Shown: positions 20,276 to 28,870 of the stretch, one piece after another | Numbering within the stretch: the first letter of the stretch is position 1 | Layout of the letters: the number at the start of each line of letters is the position of its first letter | Origin: Lysobacter prati | GTDB lineage: Bacteria; Pseudomonadota; Gammaproteobacteria; Xanthomonadales; Xanthomonadaceae | Reading direction: 5' to 3' | Assembly (NCBI RefSeq): GCF_009765215.1 | Contig: NZ_VLNV01000007.1 | Location: 124,001 to 188,000, forward strand | DNA length: 64,000 bases | The notes under the pieces: model-generated | Told to the model about the DNA's origin: nothing | The model's database searches: none | What the model saw: the letters and a program-made list of their open reading frames with translations, nothing else | Made by a program: the position numbers and the translations under genes

Positions 20276-22200
20276 CGGCCACCTCCCGGCGCAGTCACGA
20301 CACCGGTCGACACCGGCAGCGTGGCCACCTGTGCCGGCGCCGGCAGCACCGCGCCGGACGGCTTGCCACCGTTGCTCCTGGCGCGCTTGGCCTCGGCCTC
20401 GGCCTGCGCCGCCATCCAGGTGTCGATGTCGTCGGGCGCAACGTCCATCAGGCGCAGGGCGCCCTCCATGACGTTCTTGAACACCGGGCCGGAAACGAAG
20501 CCGCCGTAATAGCCCTTCGCCGGATCGGGGTCGTTGACGACCACCACCATCGAGAAGCGCGGATTGTTGACCGGGACCACGCCGGCGAAGAACGACACAT
20601 AGCGGCGCGAGTAGCCGCCGGTGTCATTGAACTTGCGCGCGGTGCCGGTCTTGCCGGCGACGTGATAGCCGAGGATCGCCGCCTGCGTGGCGGTGCCACC
20701 GGGCTCGGTCACGGTCTGCATCATGCGCATGATCTGGCCGGAGATCGCCGGATCGAGCACCTGCACCGGCTCGTGCTGCTGCCCGCCCTTGACGTAGGTC
20801 GGCGTGATCAGGCGACCGCCGTTGCCGAGCGCGGCATAGGCCTGCGCGATCTGCAGCGGCGTCGCCGACAGGCCGTAGCCATAGGACATGGTCTGCTTGG
20901 TCGTTCCGCTCCAGCGCGACGGCGGCGCCAGCACGCCCGACGACTCGCCGGGGAAGCCGCTGTTGGTCTTGCGGCCGTAGCCGAAGCGATGCAGGAAGTC
21001 GTAGTACTTCTGGCTCGGGATCCGCGCGACGATCTTGGCCGCGCCGATGTTCGAGCTCTTGGTGATCACGCCGGTCGTGTCGAGCACACCGTAGTTGCGG
21101 TGGTCGGTGGTGCGATAGCGACCGTTCGGCATCCAGCCGGGGTTGGTGTCGAAGGTCGAATGCGCGGTGATCACGCCCGCCTCGAGTGCGGCGGCGACCG
21201 TCAGCGGCTTCATCGTCGAGCCCGGCTCGATCACGTCGGTGACGGCGCGGTTGCGGTGCGTGTCGGGGTTGCCGACGCTGAGCGCGTTGGGGTTGTAGGT
21301 CGGCAGGTTGGCCATCGCCAGCACTTCGCCGGTGGCGATGTCGAGCACCACCACCGAACCGCTGCTCGCGCCGGTGCGCTGCAGCGTGGCGCGCAGTTCG
21401 CGGAACGCCAGGTACTGGACCCGGCGATCGATGGTCAGTGTGAGGTCGTGGCCGGGTTCTGCCGGCTTGACCAGGTCGACGCTCTCGACGATGCGGCCGG
21501 CACCGTCGCGGATCACGCGCTTGGCACCGGGCTTGCCGCGCAGCCAATCATCGAATGCGAGCTCCAGGCCTTCCTGGCCGAGGTCGTCGATGTTGGTGAA
21601 GCCCAGGATGTGCGACATCGCCTCCCCTTGCGGGTAGAAGCGACGGAACTCGCGCTGCGAGAACACGCCCGGGGTCTTGTAGGCCAGGATCCGGCGCGCC
21701 TCGTCCGGATTGATCCGGCGCTTGAGGTAGACGAACTCCTTGTCGGCGCGCTGGCTGAGCTTGCGCGTCAGCGCTTCGCGCGACACGCCCAGCGCCTTGG
21801 CCAGCTGCGGGATACGGCTCGGGTTGGCCAGCAGTTCCTGCGGGTTGGCCCAGATCGACTCGACCGGCGTCGACACCGCCAGCGGCTCGCCGTTGCGGTC
21901 GGTGATCATGCCGCGCGAAGTCGGGATCGGAATCTCGCGCAGCGAACGGGCATCGCCCTGCTGGCGGTAGAAGTCGTTGCTGATGACCTGCAGGTCGAGC
22001 GCACGCGCGACCAGCGCGATCGAGCACACGCCCAGCGCGCTGCCGACGATCAGCAGACGATTGCGCAGGTTGAAGGAGGCGCGGCTACGGCCCTTGCCGG
22101 CCACGCGGTCGCGCTCATTGCCGCCGAACTTCTCGCGCAGCGCAAGCAGCCGCTCGAGCGGGCTGGTGCGGCCGGCGGACTTGGCGTTGCGACCGGTCAT
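20272..22200 (-). CDS. ftsI: Septal peptidoglycan transpeptidase FtsI (PBP3)
   Basis: FtsI is the class B penicillin-binding protein of the divisome. The 642 residues have a basic cytoplasmic tail, a transmembrane segment (~48-68), a pedestal domain, and the transpeptidase domain with STMK (S328-K331), SSN (382-384) and KTGT (517-520). The C-terminal ~60 residues are Ala/Pro-rich and extend past the E. coli protein (588 residues). It overlaps ftsL and murE by four bases each. Confidence 0.97.
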   Translation of the reverse strand: MTGRNAKSAGRTSPLERLLALREKFGGNERDRVAGKGRSRASFNLRNRLLIVGSALGVCSIALVARALDLQVISNDFYRQQGDARSLREIPIPTSRGMITDRNGEPLAVSTPVESIWANPQELLANPSRIPQLAKALGVSREALTRKLSQRADKEFVYLKRRINPDEARRILAYKTPGVFSQREFRRFYPQGEAMSHILGFTNIDDLGQEGLELAFDDWLRGKPGAKRVIRDGAGRIVESVDLVKPAEPGHDLTLTIDRRVQYLAFRELRATLQRTGASSGSVVVLDIATGEVLAMANLPTYNPNALSVGNPDTHRNRAVTDVIEPGSTMKPLTVAAALEAGVITAHSTFDTNPGWMPNGRYRTTDHRNYGVLDTTGVITKSSNIGAAKIVARIPSQKYYDFLHRFGYGRKTNSGFPGESSGVLAPPSRWSGTTKQTMSYGYGLSATPLQIAQAYAALGNGGRLITPTYVKGGQQHEPVQVLDPAISGQIMRMMQTVTEPGGTATQAAILGYHVAGKTGTARKFNDTGGYSRRYVSFFAGVVPVNNPRFSMVVVVNDPDPAKGYYGGFVSGPVFKNVMEGALRLMDVAPDDIDTWMAAQAEAEAKRARSNGGKPSGAVLPAPAQVATLPVSTGVVTAPGGGR

Positions 22201-22466
22201 GGACGGATCACCACGGTTTCGGCGCCTTCGGGAAACTTCATGCCGAGGCGGTCGCGCGCGACCTGGTCGATGCGGTTGCTTTCAGCCCAGGTCGCCTGCT
22301 CGAGCTGCAGCCGGCCGAATTCGATGTTGAGCTCGTCGCGTGCACGCTCCAGGCGGCTGAGCTGCACGAACAGCTGGCGATGCTGGTGACGCGCCTCCAC
22401 GACCGCCAGCGCCGAAACGACATTGGCGACAACCAGCACGCTCAACAGCAGGCGGGCGATGCTCAT
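22197..22466 (-). CDS. ftsL: Cell division protein FtsL
   Basis: This 89-residue bitopic protein has one transmembrane segment (~5-23) followed by a coiled-coil/leucine-rich helix (~27-65) and a short conserved tail with [10 protein letters not shown]. It forms the FtsQLB complex that activates FtsWI. The ATG at 22466 overlaps the rsmH stop by four bases; position, size and topology are decisive, since FtsL sequences diverge. Confidence 0.92.
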   Translation of the reverse strand: MSIARLLLSVLVVANVVSALAVVEARHQHRQLFVQLSRLERARDELNIEFGRLQLEQATWAESNRIDQVARDRLGMKFPEGAETVVIRP

Positions 22467-23428
22467 GCCGCCTCCTTGCCATCGACCGGCAGCTTTTCGG
22501 CTACGCGCAGCACCGCACTGCGGGCGCGCGGGTTGACCGAGGTCTCCTCGTCGAAGGCCTTCTGTGCCCCACCGATCGCCGCCAGCACCGGCGTGAACGC
22601 CACTTCCACCGGCATGCGCCGATTGGCGGGCGGCGCCTTGCTGTGACGAAGGATGAACTGCTTGACGATGCGGTCTTCCAGCGAGTGGAAGCTGATCACC
22701 GCCAGACGGCCGCCGGGCTTGAGTCGCGCCATCGCCGCATCGAGGCCGATCTCGAGATCGGCCAGCTCGCGGTTGATGAAGATGCGGATCGCCTGGAAGC
22801 TGCGCGTGGCCGGATGGATCTTGCTGTCGCCGCGCGGCATCACCGAGGCGATCAGGTCGGCCAGCTGCGCGGTGCGCAGCAGCGGCTGCTCGGCACGGCG
22901 GGCGACGATGGTGCGGGCGATCTTGCGGCTCATGCGCTCTTCGCCGTAGGTCCACAGCACGTCGGCGATGTCGCGCTCGTCGGCCTGGGCCAGCCACTGC
23001 GCCGCGCTCAGCCCGCTGTCGGGATCCATGCGCATGTCGAGCGGGCCGTCCTTGCCGAAGCTGAAACCGCGCTCGGCGACATCGAGCTGCGGCGACGACA
23101 CGCCCAGGTCGAACAGGATGCCGTCGAGGCCTGCAGCGGTTTCATTCCACTGCGCCAGTTCGGCGAAGCTGCCACGGTAGATCGCCACGCGCGGGTCCGC
23201 GGCGAACTCGCGTTCGGCAACGGCAATCGCTTCGGGATCCTTGTCCATGACCAGCAGCCGGCCTCCGGGGCCGAGTTGTTCCAGCACGCCACGCGCATGG
23301 CCGCCGCGCCCGAACGTGCCATCCAGGTACGTTCCGTTCCCGCGCACGTTCAGGCCGTCGAGCACCTGCGCGTACATCACGGGAAGGTGGCCGGAAAGCG
23401 CGCCGCGCCCCATGCCACCCACCGTCAC
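22463..23428 (-). CDS. rsmH: 16S rRNA m4C1402 methyltransferase RsmH
   Basis: RsmH (MraW) N4-methylates C1402 of 16S rRNA. The 321 residues include the SAM motif [11 protein letters not shown] (~35-45), [18 protein letters not shown] and [15 protein letters not shown] kept the GTG at 23428 because it overlaps the mraZ stop as GTGA; an ATG five codons downstream is possible. Confidence 0.96.
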   Translation of the reverse strand: MTVGGMGRGALSGHLPVMYAQVLDGLNVRGNGTYLDGTFGRGGHARGVLEQLGPGGRLLVMDKDPEAIAVAEREFAADPRVAIYRGSFAELAQWNETAAGLDGILFDLGVSSPQLDVAERGFSFGKDGPLDMRMDPDSGLSAAQWLAQADERDIADVLWTYGEERMSRKIARTIVARRAEQPLLRTAQLADLIASVMPRGDSKIHPATRSFQAIRIFINRELADLEIGLDAAMARLKPGGRLAVISFHSLEDRIVKQFILRHSKAPPANRRMPVEVAFTPVLAAIGGAQKAFDEETSVNPRARSAVLRVAEKLPVDGKEAA

Positions 23429-23871
23429 AGCTGCAGATCGAGAAGCTCCTCGCTCAGATCGTCGTCAGAAATCGTCTGACGGATCTGTGCGTGGTGCGCT
23501 TGCTCGCTCCACAGTTCGAACTTGTCGCCCATGCCCAGCAGCACGGCCTTCTTCTCGATGCCGACGGCAGCGCGATGGCTGGCGGGAATGCTGATGCGGC
23601 CATTGCCGTCGAGCTCGACGAAAGTCGCTGCGCCGACCAGCTTCAACTGCATGCTGCGGTTGACCTTCTTGGCCTTGGGCAGGGCGTTGACCTGGTCGCG
23701 GACGCGTTCCCAGATGGCCAGCGGATAGACGTACAGCGAACCCGACTCGAACGGGTTGTAGGTGATGACCAGCTGGTTGCCGCATTCACGCGCGACGGCG
23801 TCACGGTAGACGGTGGGCACCGCCAGCCGGCCCTTGTCGTCAATCGTGATGGCGGTCTCACCCTGGAACAT
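23425..23871 (-). CDS. mraZ: Transcriptional regulator MraZ
   Basis: MraZ is the DNA-binding repressor at the head of dcw clusters. The 148 residues hold two SpoVT/AbrB-like beta domains (~5-55 with DDKGRLAVP; ~77-125 with DGNGRISIP). It is the first gene of the operon, preceded by a ~75-base leader and a good promoter. Known MraZ sites are short direct TGGGN repeats; two TGGG motifs overlap the promoter here, but not with the 10-base period known in E. coli. Confidence 0.96.
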   Translation of the reverse strand: MFQGETAITIDDKGRLAVPTVYRDAVARECGNQLVITYNPFESGSLYVYPLAIWERVRDQVNALPKAKKVNRSMQLKLVGAATFVELDGNGRISIPASHRAAVGIEKKAVLLGMGDKFELWSEQAHHAQIRQTISDDDLSEELLDLQL

Positions 23872-23954
23872 TCAGCACCTGGTTGGGGCCACCTCTAAGC
23901 GGGCGGCTTGGTCACTGAAAAACCACAAAAAACCCGGTTTTCCCTCAGATGCCC

Positions 23955-23983
23955 ACCTTAGGCACGCCCCACAGGGTTGTCAA
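23955..23983 (-). promoter_or_regulatory. Promoter of the dcw operon (Pmra)
   Basis: On the minus strand a perfect TTGACA (23983-23978) is followed after exactly 17 bases by TAAGGT (23960-23955). Transcription would start near 23948, giving a ~75-base leader to mraZ. TGGGG (23971-23967) lies in the spacer and TGGGC (23955-23951) touches the -10, positions where MraZ could compete with RNA polymerase. The leader has a short A/T-flanked palindrome (AAAACC/GGTTTT) followed by Ts, a possible weak attenuator. Confidence 0.75.
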
Positions 23984-24038
23984 CAAGTTTGGCGACGCAA
24001 TTTCACCTGTCGCATCAAGGGCTTGCAGCGAACTTCAC

Positions 24039-24092
24039 AGTCTTATTCAAGACTTATCCACTAGCCTTTGTTTAGTCTCATTTTTTGAGACT
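24039..24092. promoter_or_regulatory. Two related inverted repeats upstream of the dcw promoter
   Basis: AGTCTT-4-AAGACT (24039-24054) and AGTCTCA-5-TGAGACT (24074-24092) share the AGTCT/AGACT core, with centres ~37 bases apart, in an AT-rich stretch 55-110 bases upstream of the dcw -35. The second has a pure T loop. They look like paired operators or hairpins; no known regulator was recognised. Confidence 0.45.
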
Positions 24093-24349
24093 GGAAGGGG
24101 TTGAGGCGCCGCCCTGTGCAAAGCCGACCCCAAGCCCTTTGCCGATGCTGCTCCGCAGCACTCGCCACCCCATTTGCGACACCGATCACATCTTCTGAAT
24201 GAATATGCGATGTCTATGGGTGGATACCTGCCCGATCCGGCCAGAGCCAAAAGCACCGCTCTTCCGCCCTTCGGGCACCTTCTCCCACAAGGGGAGAAGG
24301 GAGTGGTTCGACCCGGACCACGAACGTCCCGGGCACGAGGACTCAAGCC
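24093..24349. other. Non-coding gap between dcw promoter region and the rnpB repeats
   Basis: No credible gene. The only structure I see is a small family A-like palindrome, TTCTCCC-ACAA-GGGGAGAA (about 24280-24298), preceded by CCGCCCTTCGGG. Confidence 0.6.
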
Positions 24350-24445
24350 GAAGCCACAGCCCCCTTTAGTAAAGGGGGCGCCGCGGCAGCGGCGGGGAAT
24401 TGGAGGCTAAAAGCCTGGGGCCCGAGTTGCGCAGCAACTTGGGGC
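24350..24445 (+). repeat. Inverted repeat flanking rnpB, left copy
   Basis: This ~95-base element begins GAAGCCACAGC and contains the 19-base perfect palindrome CCCCCTTTAGTAAAGGGGG (24360-24378), then GCCGCGGCAGCGGCGGGG, AATTGGAGGC and a GCGCAGCAA...TTGGGG end. A near-identical copy lies in opposite orientation at 24874-24966, so the pair brackets rnpB. Confidence 0.8.
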
Positions 24446-24473
24446 TCTAAAGCGCAAAGCGCGAAAGAGCAGG

Positions 24474-24833
<360 letters not shown>

Positions 24834-24838
24834 TGTTT

Positions 24839-24844
24839 ATTCTA
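24839..24844 (-). promoter_or_regulatory. -10 box of rnpB
   Basis: TAGAAT on the minus strand (24844-24839), six bases before the predicted RNA 5' end. I see no convincing -35 at 16-18 bases; the region upstream runs into the right-hand copy of the flanking inverted repeat. Confidence 0.55.
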
Positions 24845-24873
24845 CCGCTTCGCGTTTGAATAAACCCCAAGAT

Positions 24874-24966
24874 TTGCTGCGCAAACCTTGGGCCCCGACT
24901 CGTTTGGCCTCCAATTCCCTGCCGCTGCCGCGGCGCCCCCTTTACTAAAGGGGGCTGTTGCTTCGT
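24874..24966 (-). repeat. Inverted repeat flanking rnpB, right copy
   Basis: This is the reverse-complement partner of 24350-24445, with the same 19-base palindrome (24936-24954), the GCCGCGGCAGCGGC block, AATTGGAGGC and TTGGGG ends, and a few substitutions. It starts ~30 bases upstream of the rnpB -10 box. Confidence 0.8.
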
Positions 24967-25010
24967 TACGCGCTGCTGCGTGCGCATCTCTCGCGCATCA
25001 CCACCTCCAC

Positions 25011-25106
25011 GTCATTCCCGCGAAGGCGGGAATCCATGGACGTCGCTCCTGGCCGTCCGCAAACCCAAAGCCAACGTCCTTGGATTCCCGCCTTCGCGGG
25101 AATGAC
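25011..25106. repeat. REP-like inverted pair, family B
   Basis: Two exact 26-base copies in opposite orientation, at 25011-25036 and 25081-25106, each with an ATTCCCGC...GCGGGAAT hairpin and a GTCATT end. They are spaced 44 bases apart, like BIME arrangements of REP sequences. Related copies: 38261-38378, 49330-49354 and a remnant near 62400. Confidence 0.75.
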
Positions 25107-25155
25107 GGCTTGCGGACGAAGACCGGGAAATACAGTGCCGAAGCGTCGTCCGACG

Positions 25156-25245
25156 GGGCGGGGATTGCGCAGCAGTGGGCCATGGATGGCCCACGCCCCG
25201 CCTTCGGACAGGATGTCCGACGAAGGGGCGGAGCAATCCCCGGCC
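25156..25245. repeat. Three-way-junction palindromic element
   Basis: The outer arms GGGGATTGC and GCAATCCCC enclose a perfect arm GTGGGCCAT-GG-ATGGCCCAC (25175-25194) and a second imperfect arm around GGACA-GGA-TGTCC (25207-25219) flanked by CCGCCTTCG and CGAAGGGGCGG. The whole can fold as a cloverleaf. It lies ~50 bases beyond the rsmI stop and may serve as its 3' end structure. Confidence 0.55.
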
Positions 25246-25294
25246 CGGCGGACGGCGCCCTTCCGAAGACCGACGCACCACACAGCGCCAGATC

Positions 25295-26149
25295 TCACCC
25301 TTCGTCGGAGTTGTACAACGCCTTGCGCGGGGCGCCGCTCAGTTCGGCGGCCAATTTGGCGGCCTGCGAGGGCTTGAGGTGCTCGCTGAGCTTGGCGTAC
25401 AGGCGCCTGCCCTCGGCAATGCTGGCGTCGGCGTCATCGCCCGCGCCTTCGACGATCACCACGAACTCGCCCTTGCGCTGGTTCGGGTCGGCCGCGACGC
25501 GGGCCTTCAACTCGCCCAGGGTGCCGTCGAGGACCGTTTCAAACAACTTGGTCAGCTCACGCCCCACCACCGCCACGCGCGCATCGCCGAATGCCGTTGC
25601 CAGATCCTCCAGCGACTCCTCGATGCGGTGCGCCGACTCATAGAAGATCAACGTGCGCGGCTCCCCGACCAGGCGCGACAGCCGCTCGCGCCGCGCCGAC
25701 GCCTTCGCCGGAAGGAATCCCTCGAACACGAAACGGTCGCTCGGCACGCCGGCGACACTGAGCGCGGCGATCGCCGCACAGGCGCCCGGCACCGGCGAGA
25801 CACGGATTCCGGCCGCGCGTGCGGCGCGGACCAGGCGGAAACCAGGATCGCTCACCAACGGCGTGCCGGCATCCGACACCAGCGCCAGCGACTCACCGGC
25901 ACGCAACCGCGCCACCAGTTGCGACGCCTGCGCATCCTCGTTGTGCTGGTGCAACGCCAGCAACGGTCGGTCCAGGCCGAAATGCGAGAGCAACTGGCGG
26001 GTGTGACGGGTGTCCTCCGCACAGATCGCGCTCACCGTCTTCAGGGTCTCCAGCGCGCGCGCCGACAGATCGCCAAGGTTGCCGATTGGCGTGGCCACGA
26101 CATGGAGGATTCCCGGGGGTGGGAGATTTGCTGCTTGGGACGTAGGCAT
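25295..26149 (-). CDS. rsmI: 16S rRNA C1402 2'-O-methyltransferase RsmI
   Basis: RsmI methylates the ribose of C1402, the same nucleotide RsmH modifies on its base. This 284-residue tetrapyrrole-methylase-fold protein has LHVVATPIGNLGDLSARAL near residues 15-33, CAEDTRHTRQLL, SDAGTPLVSDPGFRLV, PVPGACAAIAAL and FEGFLP. It is divergent from the lpoA-like gene with a 69-base spacer, the same arrangement as yraL-lpoA-yraN in E. coli. Confidence 0.96.
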   Translation of the reverse strand: MPTSQAANLPPPGILHVVATPIGNLGDLSARALETLKTVSAICAEDTRHTRQLLSHFGLDRPLLALHQHNEDAQASQLVARLRAGESLALVSDAGTPLVSDPGFRLVRAARAAGIRVSPVPGACAAIAALSVAGVPSDRFVFEGFLPAKASARRERLSRLVGEPRTLIFYESAHRIEESLEDLATAFGDARVAVVGRELTKLFETVLDGTLGELKARVAADPNQRKGEFVVIVEGAGDDADASIAEGRRLYAKLSEHLKPSQAAKLAAELSGAPRKALYNSDEG

Positions 26150-26218
26150 CGTGCGTCTGCGGTGGGGCCGGGTAGAATCCTAACCGGTCCCTCAGGAACG
26201 CCGCGTCGCGGCGAAAGC

Positions 26219-27610
26219 ATGCCGATGAGCCTAGCTTCGAATCGATGGGCGATGAAATGGATTTTCGCCGCGGCAATGAGCACCGCCCTGCTCGGCGGTT
26301 GCGCCACGGTCACCCATACCGGCACGACTTCGCAGGCCAGCCGCAACGCGACGATCATGCAGGCGGGCGAACTGGCCCGCAGCGGCGCCGCCCTGGTCGG
26401 AGCGGCCCGCAGCGCCAACGATCGCGAGATCGAGCACCTGCTGGCGCAGCTCGACAACCCCACCCTCACCCGTGAAGCCGCGGCCCTGGCCGCCGGCGAC
26501 CCGCTCTACAACTACGTCGGGCAGGCGCTGCTGCGCCGCGGCCTGCCGCTGCCGCGCCCGTTCGACCGCAGCGCATGGCGCTTCGATGCCGCCAACCGCC
26601 CGCCGGCGGACAGCGATGGCTACCGTCCGCCGGTGAAGCTGGCGGTGCTGCTGCCGATGTCGGGCACCCTCGCCGTTCCGGCCACGCCGGTGCGCGACGG
26701 GCTACTCGCCGGCTACTACGGCGAAACCCGCCGCCGTCCGGACATCAGTTTCTACGACACCGCCGGCACCACGGGCGGCGCACTGGCCGCCTACGACCTG
26801 GCGGCCGCCGAAGGCAATGACTTCGTGGTCGGCCCGCTCGGCCGCGACGAGGTCAACGCGCTGTTCGGCAAGGCGTCGCTGCCGGTGCCGGTGCTCGCGC
26901 TCAATCGCGGTGACGCCTCCCCGCCCGGCGGCAATGCCAGCTTCTCGCTGTCACCGGAAGACGAGGGCATCGCCGCCGCCGAATTCCTGCTGGCCAGCGG
27001 CGCGCACCGCGTGCTGGTGATCGCCAGCAGCGACGATACGCAGCAACGCGCAGTGACCAGCATGCGCGACCGCCTGGTCGAACGCGGCGGTGAAGTCACC
27101 GACGTCGTCAGCGAAGGCGTCGCCGACCTGGGCCCGTACGCACAGAAGGCCGGCGGCGTCGACGCCGTGTTCCTGGCGATCAAGGGCAGCAATGCGCGCA
27201 CGCTGATGCCGAAACTGGCCCTGGCCGGCCTCGCCGGCAAGCCGCGCGTTGCGACTTCGCAGGTGCTCTCGGGCACCGGCAAGCCGGAAGAGGATCGCAT
27301 CCTCGACGGCATCGCCTTCCCGAGCGACGTGTGGTCCACGCGCGGTGTCCCGGGCCTGCCGCCTGCCAGCATCGTTGGCGCACAGCTGTCCAGCGCCAAG
27401 GGCCCGGCGGCACGACTGTTCGCCTTCGGCTTCGACGCATGGCAGATCACCGCCTACCTGCAGCGCCTGGCGACCAGTGCCGACGGCAAGATCGACGGCG
27501 CCACCGGCACGCTGCGGCTGGATGGTTTCGGCAACGTCCTGCGCACGCCGGCGTGGTCGACGTTCAGCGCGGGCGTCGCCGTGCCGCTGTTGAATGCCGC
27601 CCAGCGCTGA
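26219..27610 (+). CDS. lpoA: Penicillin-binding protein activator, LpoA/LppC family lipoprotein
   Basis: This is an outer-membrane lipoprotein of the family that activates PBP1A. The signal peptide with lipobox LLGGC puts the lipidated cysteine at residue 28. A short helical region (~35-105) is followed by a periplasmic-binding-protein-like domain (~120-463) starting [16 protein letters not shown]. At 463 residues it is far shorter than E. coli LpoA (678): the C-terminal domain is complete and the N-terminal TPR-like region is reduced. Starts at 26219, 26225 or 26252 are all possible; the last still gives a full signal peptide. It overlaps yraN by 17 bases. Confidence 0.85.
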   Translation: MPMSLASNRWAMKWIFAAAMSTALLGGCATVTHTGTTSQASRNATIMQAGELARSGAALVGAARSANDREIEHLLAQLDNPTLTREAAALAAGDPLYNYVGQALLRRGLPLPRPFDRSAWRFDAANRPPADSDGYRPPVKLAVLLPMSGTLAVPATPVRDGLLAGYYGETRRRPDISFYDTAGTTGGALAAYDLAAAEGNDFVVGPLGRDEVNALFGKASLPVPVLALNRGDASPPGGNASFSLSPEDEGIAAAEFLLASGAHRVLVIASSDDTQQRAVTSMRDRLVERGGEVTDVVSEGVADLGPYAQKAGGVDAVFLAIKGSNARTLMPKLALAGLAGKPRVATSQVLSGTGKPEEDRILDGIAFPSDVWSTRGVPGLPPASIVGAQLSSAKGPAARLFAFGFDAWQITAYLQRLATSADGKIDGATGTLRLDGFGNVLRTPAWSTFSAGVAVPLLNAAQR

Positions 27611-27977
27611 AGATCGCCGCTTGAAAGGCGCGGCGGTCGAGGCCGCCGCGCGACAGCACTTGCTCGACGCCGGGCTGCGCGACGTGGCCGCAAACGCCAA
27701 CTATCGCGTCGGCGAACTCGACCTTGTCATGCTCGACGGCGCCACCCTCGTGTTCGTCGAGGTTCGCTACCGGCGCAGTTCGCGGTTTGGCGGTGGCGCC
27801 GACTCGGTCGACGTGCACAAGCGCCGCAAGCTCATTCGCGCGGCGATGGCCTTCCTCGCCCACAACCGACGCTACGCCGATGATGCCTGTCGCTTCGATG
27901 TGATCGAAGCCGAGGGCGATCCGGACGCACCGCGATTCAACTGGCTGCGCGATGCGTTCCGGGCCGACGACTGCTGA
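27594..27977 (+). CDS. yraN: YraN/UPF0102 family nuclease-fold protein
   Basis: This 127-residue UPF0102 protein has a restriction-endonuclease-like fold; the function is not settled. The motif [25 protein letters not shown] carries the E/D and EVK-like residues of the fold (E-L-D-L and V-E-V-R). It overlaps lpoA by 17 bases, as in the usual rsmI/lpoA/yraN cluster. Its 3' end also overlaps the convergent receiver gene by 41 bases. Confidence 0.9.
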   Translation: MPPSAEDRRLKGAAVEAAARQHLLDAGLRDVAANANYRVGELDLVMLDGATLVFVEVRYRRSSRFGGGADSVDVHKRRKLIRAAMAFLAHNRRYADDACRFDVIEAEGDPDAPRFNWLRDAFRADDC

Positions 27978-28428
27978 GACCATCCTGGTTCTCCAGGACC
28001 GGACGCTCGCAGCCGGCGGCAACATCACGGCGCGATGGCGATGCCGATCGCGCCTGCTGGACGGCGTGTAGCAGGCCAGCCACATCGTCTTTCAGCAGAT
28101 AGGCGTGCACCCGCGATCCGACGGCGCGCCTGGCCACGGCTTCTTCAAACGCGCCCGATACGAGCACGAACGGGATCTCGGGGTCGAACTCGCGCACGAT
28201 AGCCAGGGCGTCGAATCCGCTGAACGCCGGCATCGACATGTCGGACACGACCAGATCCGCGCCGGCCTGCATCGCGGCGCGCAACTCCGACGCCGATTGC
28301 ACGTGCAGGAACTGCGCGCGGATGCCGGCGTCGGTCAGCTGCAGCGACACCAGTTCGGCGTCGTCGGCATCGTCCTCCACCAGGACGATGCGCAGTGCTT
28401 CGGCGTTCGGGTCCGCGGCCGATCCCAT
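27937..28428 (-). CDS. Response regulator receiver protein
   Basis: This 163-residue single receiver domain has no output domain. The acidic pocket is VEDD (17-20), the phosphoacceptor is D63 in VVSDMSMP, and the conserved lysine is in YLLKDD. The last ~35 residues are basic/polar and unlike a receiver, and their codons lie partly over the end of yraN. It is transcribed last in a kinase-receiver-receiver set, 1 base after the second receiver gene. It probably acts through protein contact or phosphotransfer; the partner is presumably the adjacent kinase. Confidence 0.88.
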   Translation of the reverse strand: MGSAADPNAEALRIVLVEDDADDAELVSLQLTDAGIRAQFLHVQSASELRAAMQAGADLVVSDMSMPAFSGFDALAIVREFDPEIPFVLVSGAFEEAVARRAVGSRVHAYLLKDDVAGLLHAVQQARSASPSRRDVAAGCERPVLENQDGLSSRRPGTHRAAS

Positions 28429-28429
28429 G

Positions 28430-28870
28430 TCAGTCCATCGCCGGCGGTTCGTTGATCACCGCCCAGAACTTGCCGAGCACTTTCACTGCGTGGAAGAACT
28501 GGTCGCCGTCCACCGGTTTGACCACGTAGGCGTTGACGCCCAGATTCCAGCCGGCAGCCAGGTCGGTCTCCTCGCGCGAGGACGACAGGATTACCACCGG
28601 CAGGTGCTTGAGCTTCTCGTCGCCGCGGATCTGCTGCAGGACTTCCAGTCCATCCATGCGCGGCATCTTGATGTCCAGCAGCAGCACGGCCGGATGACCT
28701 TCGGGACGGTCGGCATATTGGCCTCGCCGTTGCAGGTAGTCCATCGCTTCCACGCCATCCTCGACGTGGACGATGGGATTGGCCAGGTTGGCATCGCGCA
28801 GTGCGTCGATGGCCATTTCGGCATCGGCGTGGCTGTCTTCTGCGAGCAGGATGGTGCGGAATTCGGTCAT
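28430..28870 (-). CDS. CheY-like response regulator, Rcp1 type
   Basis: This 146-residue stand-alone receiver has AEDS (10-13), phosphoacceptor D66 in LLLDIKMPRMDGLEVL, LSSSRE and VVKPVD. The sequence style (long loop after strand 2, LDIKMPRMDG) resembles Rcp1-type regulators paired with phytochrome or CHASE-type kinases. Its ATG overlaps the kinase stop by one base (TAATG), so the two are translationally coupled. Confidence 0.92.
   Translation of the reverse strand: MTEFRTILLAEDSHADAEMAIDALRDANLANPIVHVEDGVEAMDYLQRRGQYADRPEGHPAVLLLDIKMPRMDGLEVLQQIRGDEKLKHLPVVILSSSREETDLAAGWNLGVNAYVVKPVDGDQFFHAVKVLGKFWAVINEPPAMD

Noticed and set aside
22197-22997. 266-residue version of FtsL
   Set aside because: The first two thirds are an rsmH shadow. 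The 89-residue version has the expected FtsL topology and size.
25011-25106. Short CRISPR-like array
   Set aside because: Only two copies, in inverted orientation, matching a dispersed REP-like family. No direct repeats with regular spacers and no cas genes occur in the window.
24951-25300. Proline/arginine-rich frames over the repeat region downstream of rsmI
   Set aside because: The region consists of palindromic repeats; the frames have no ribosome-binding site and no family resemblance.
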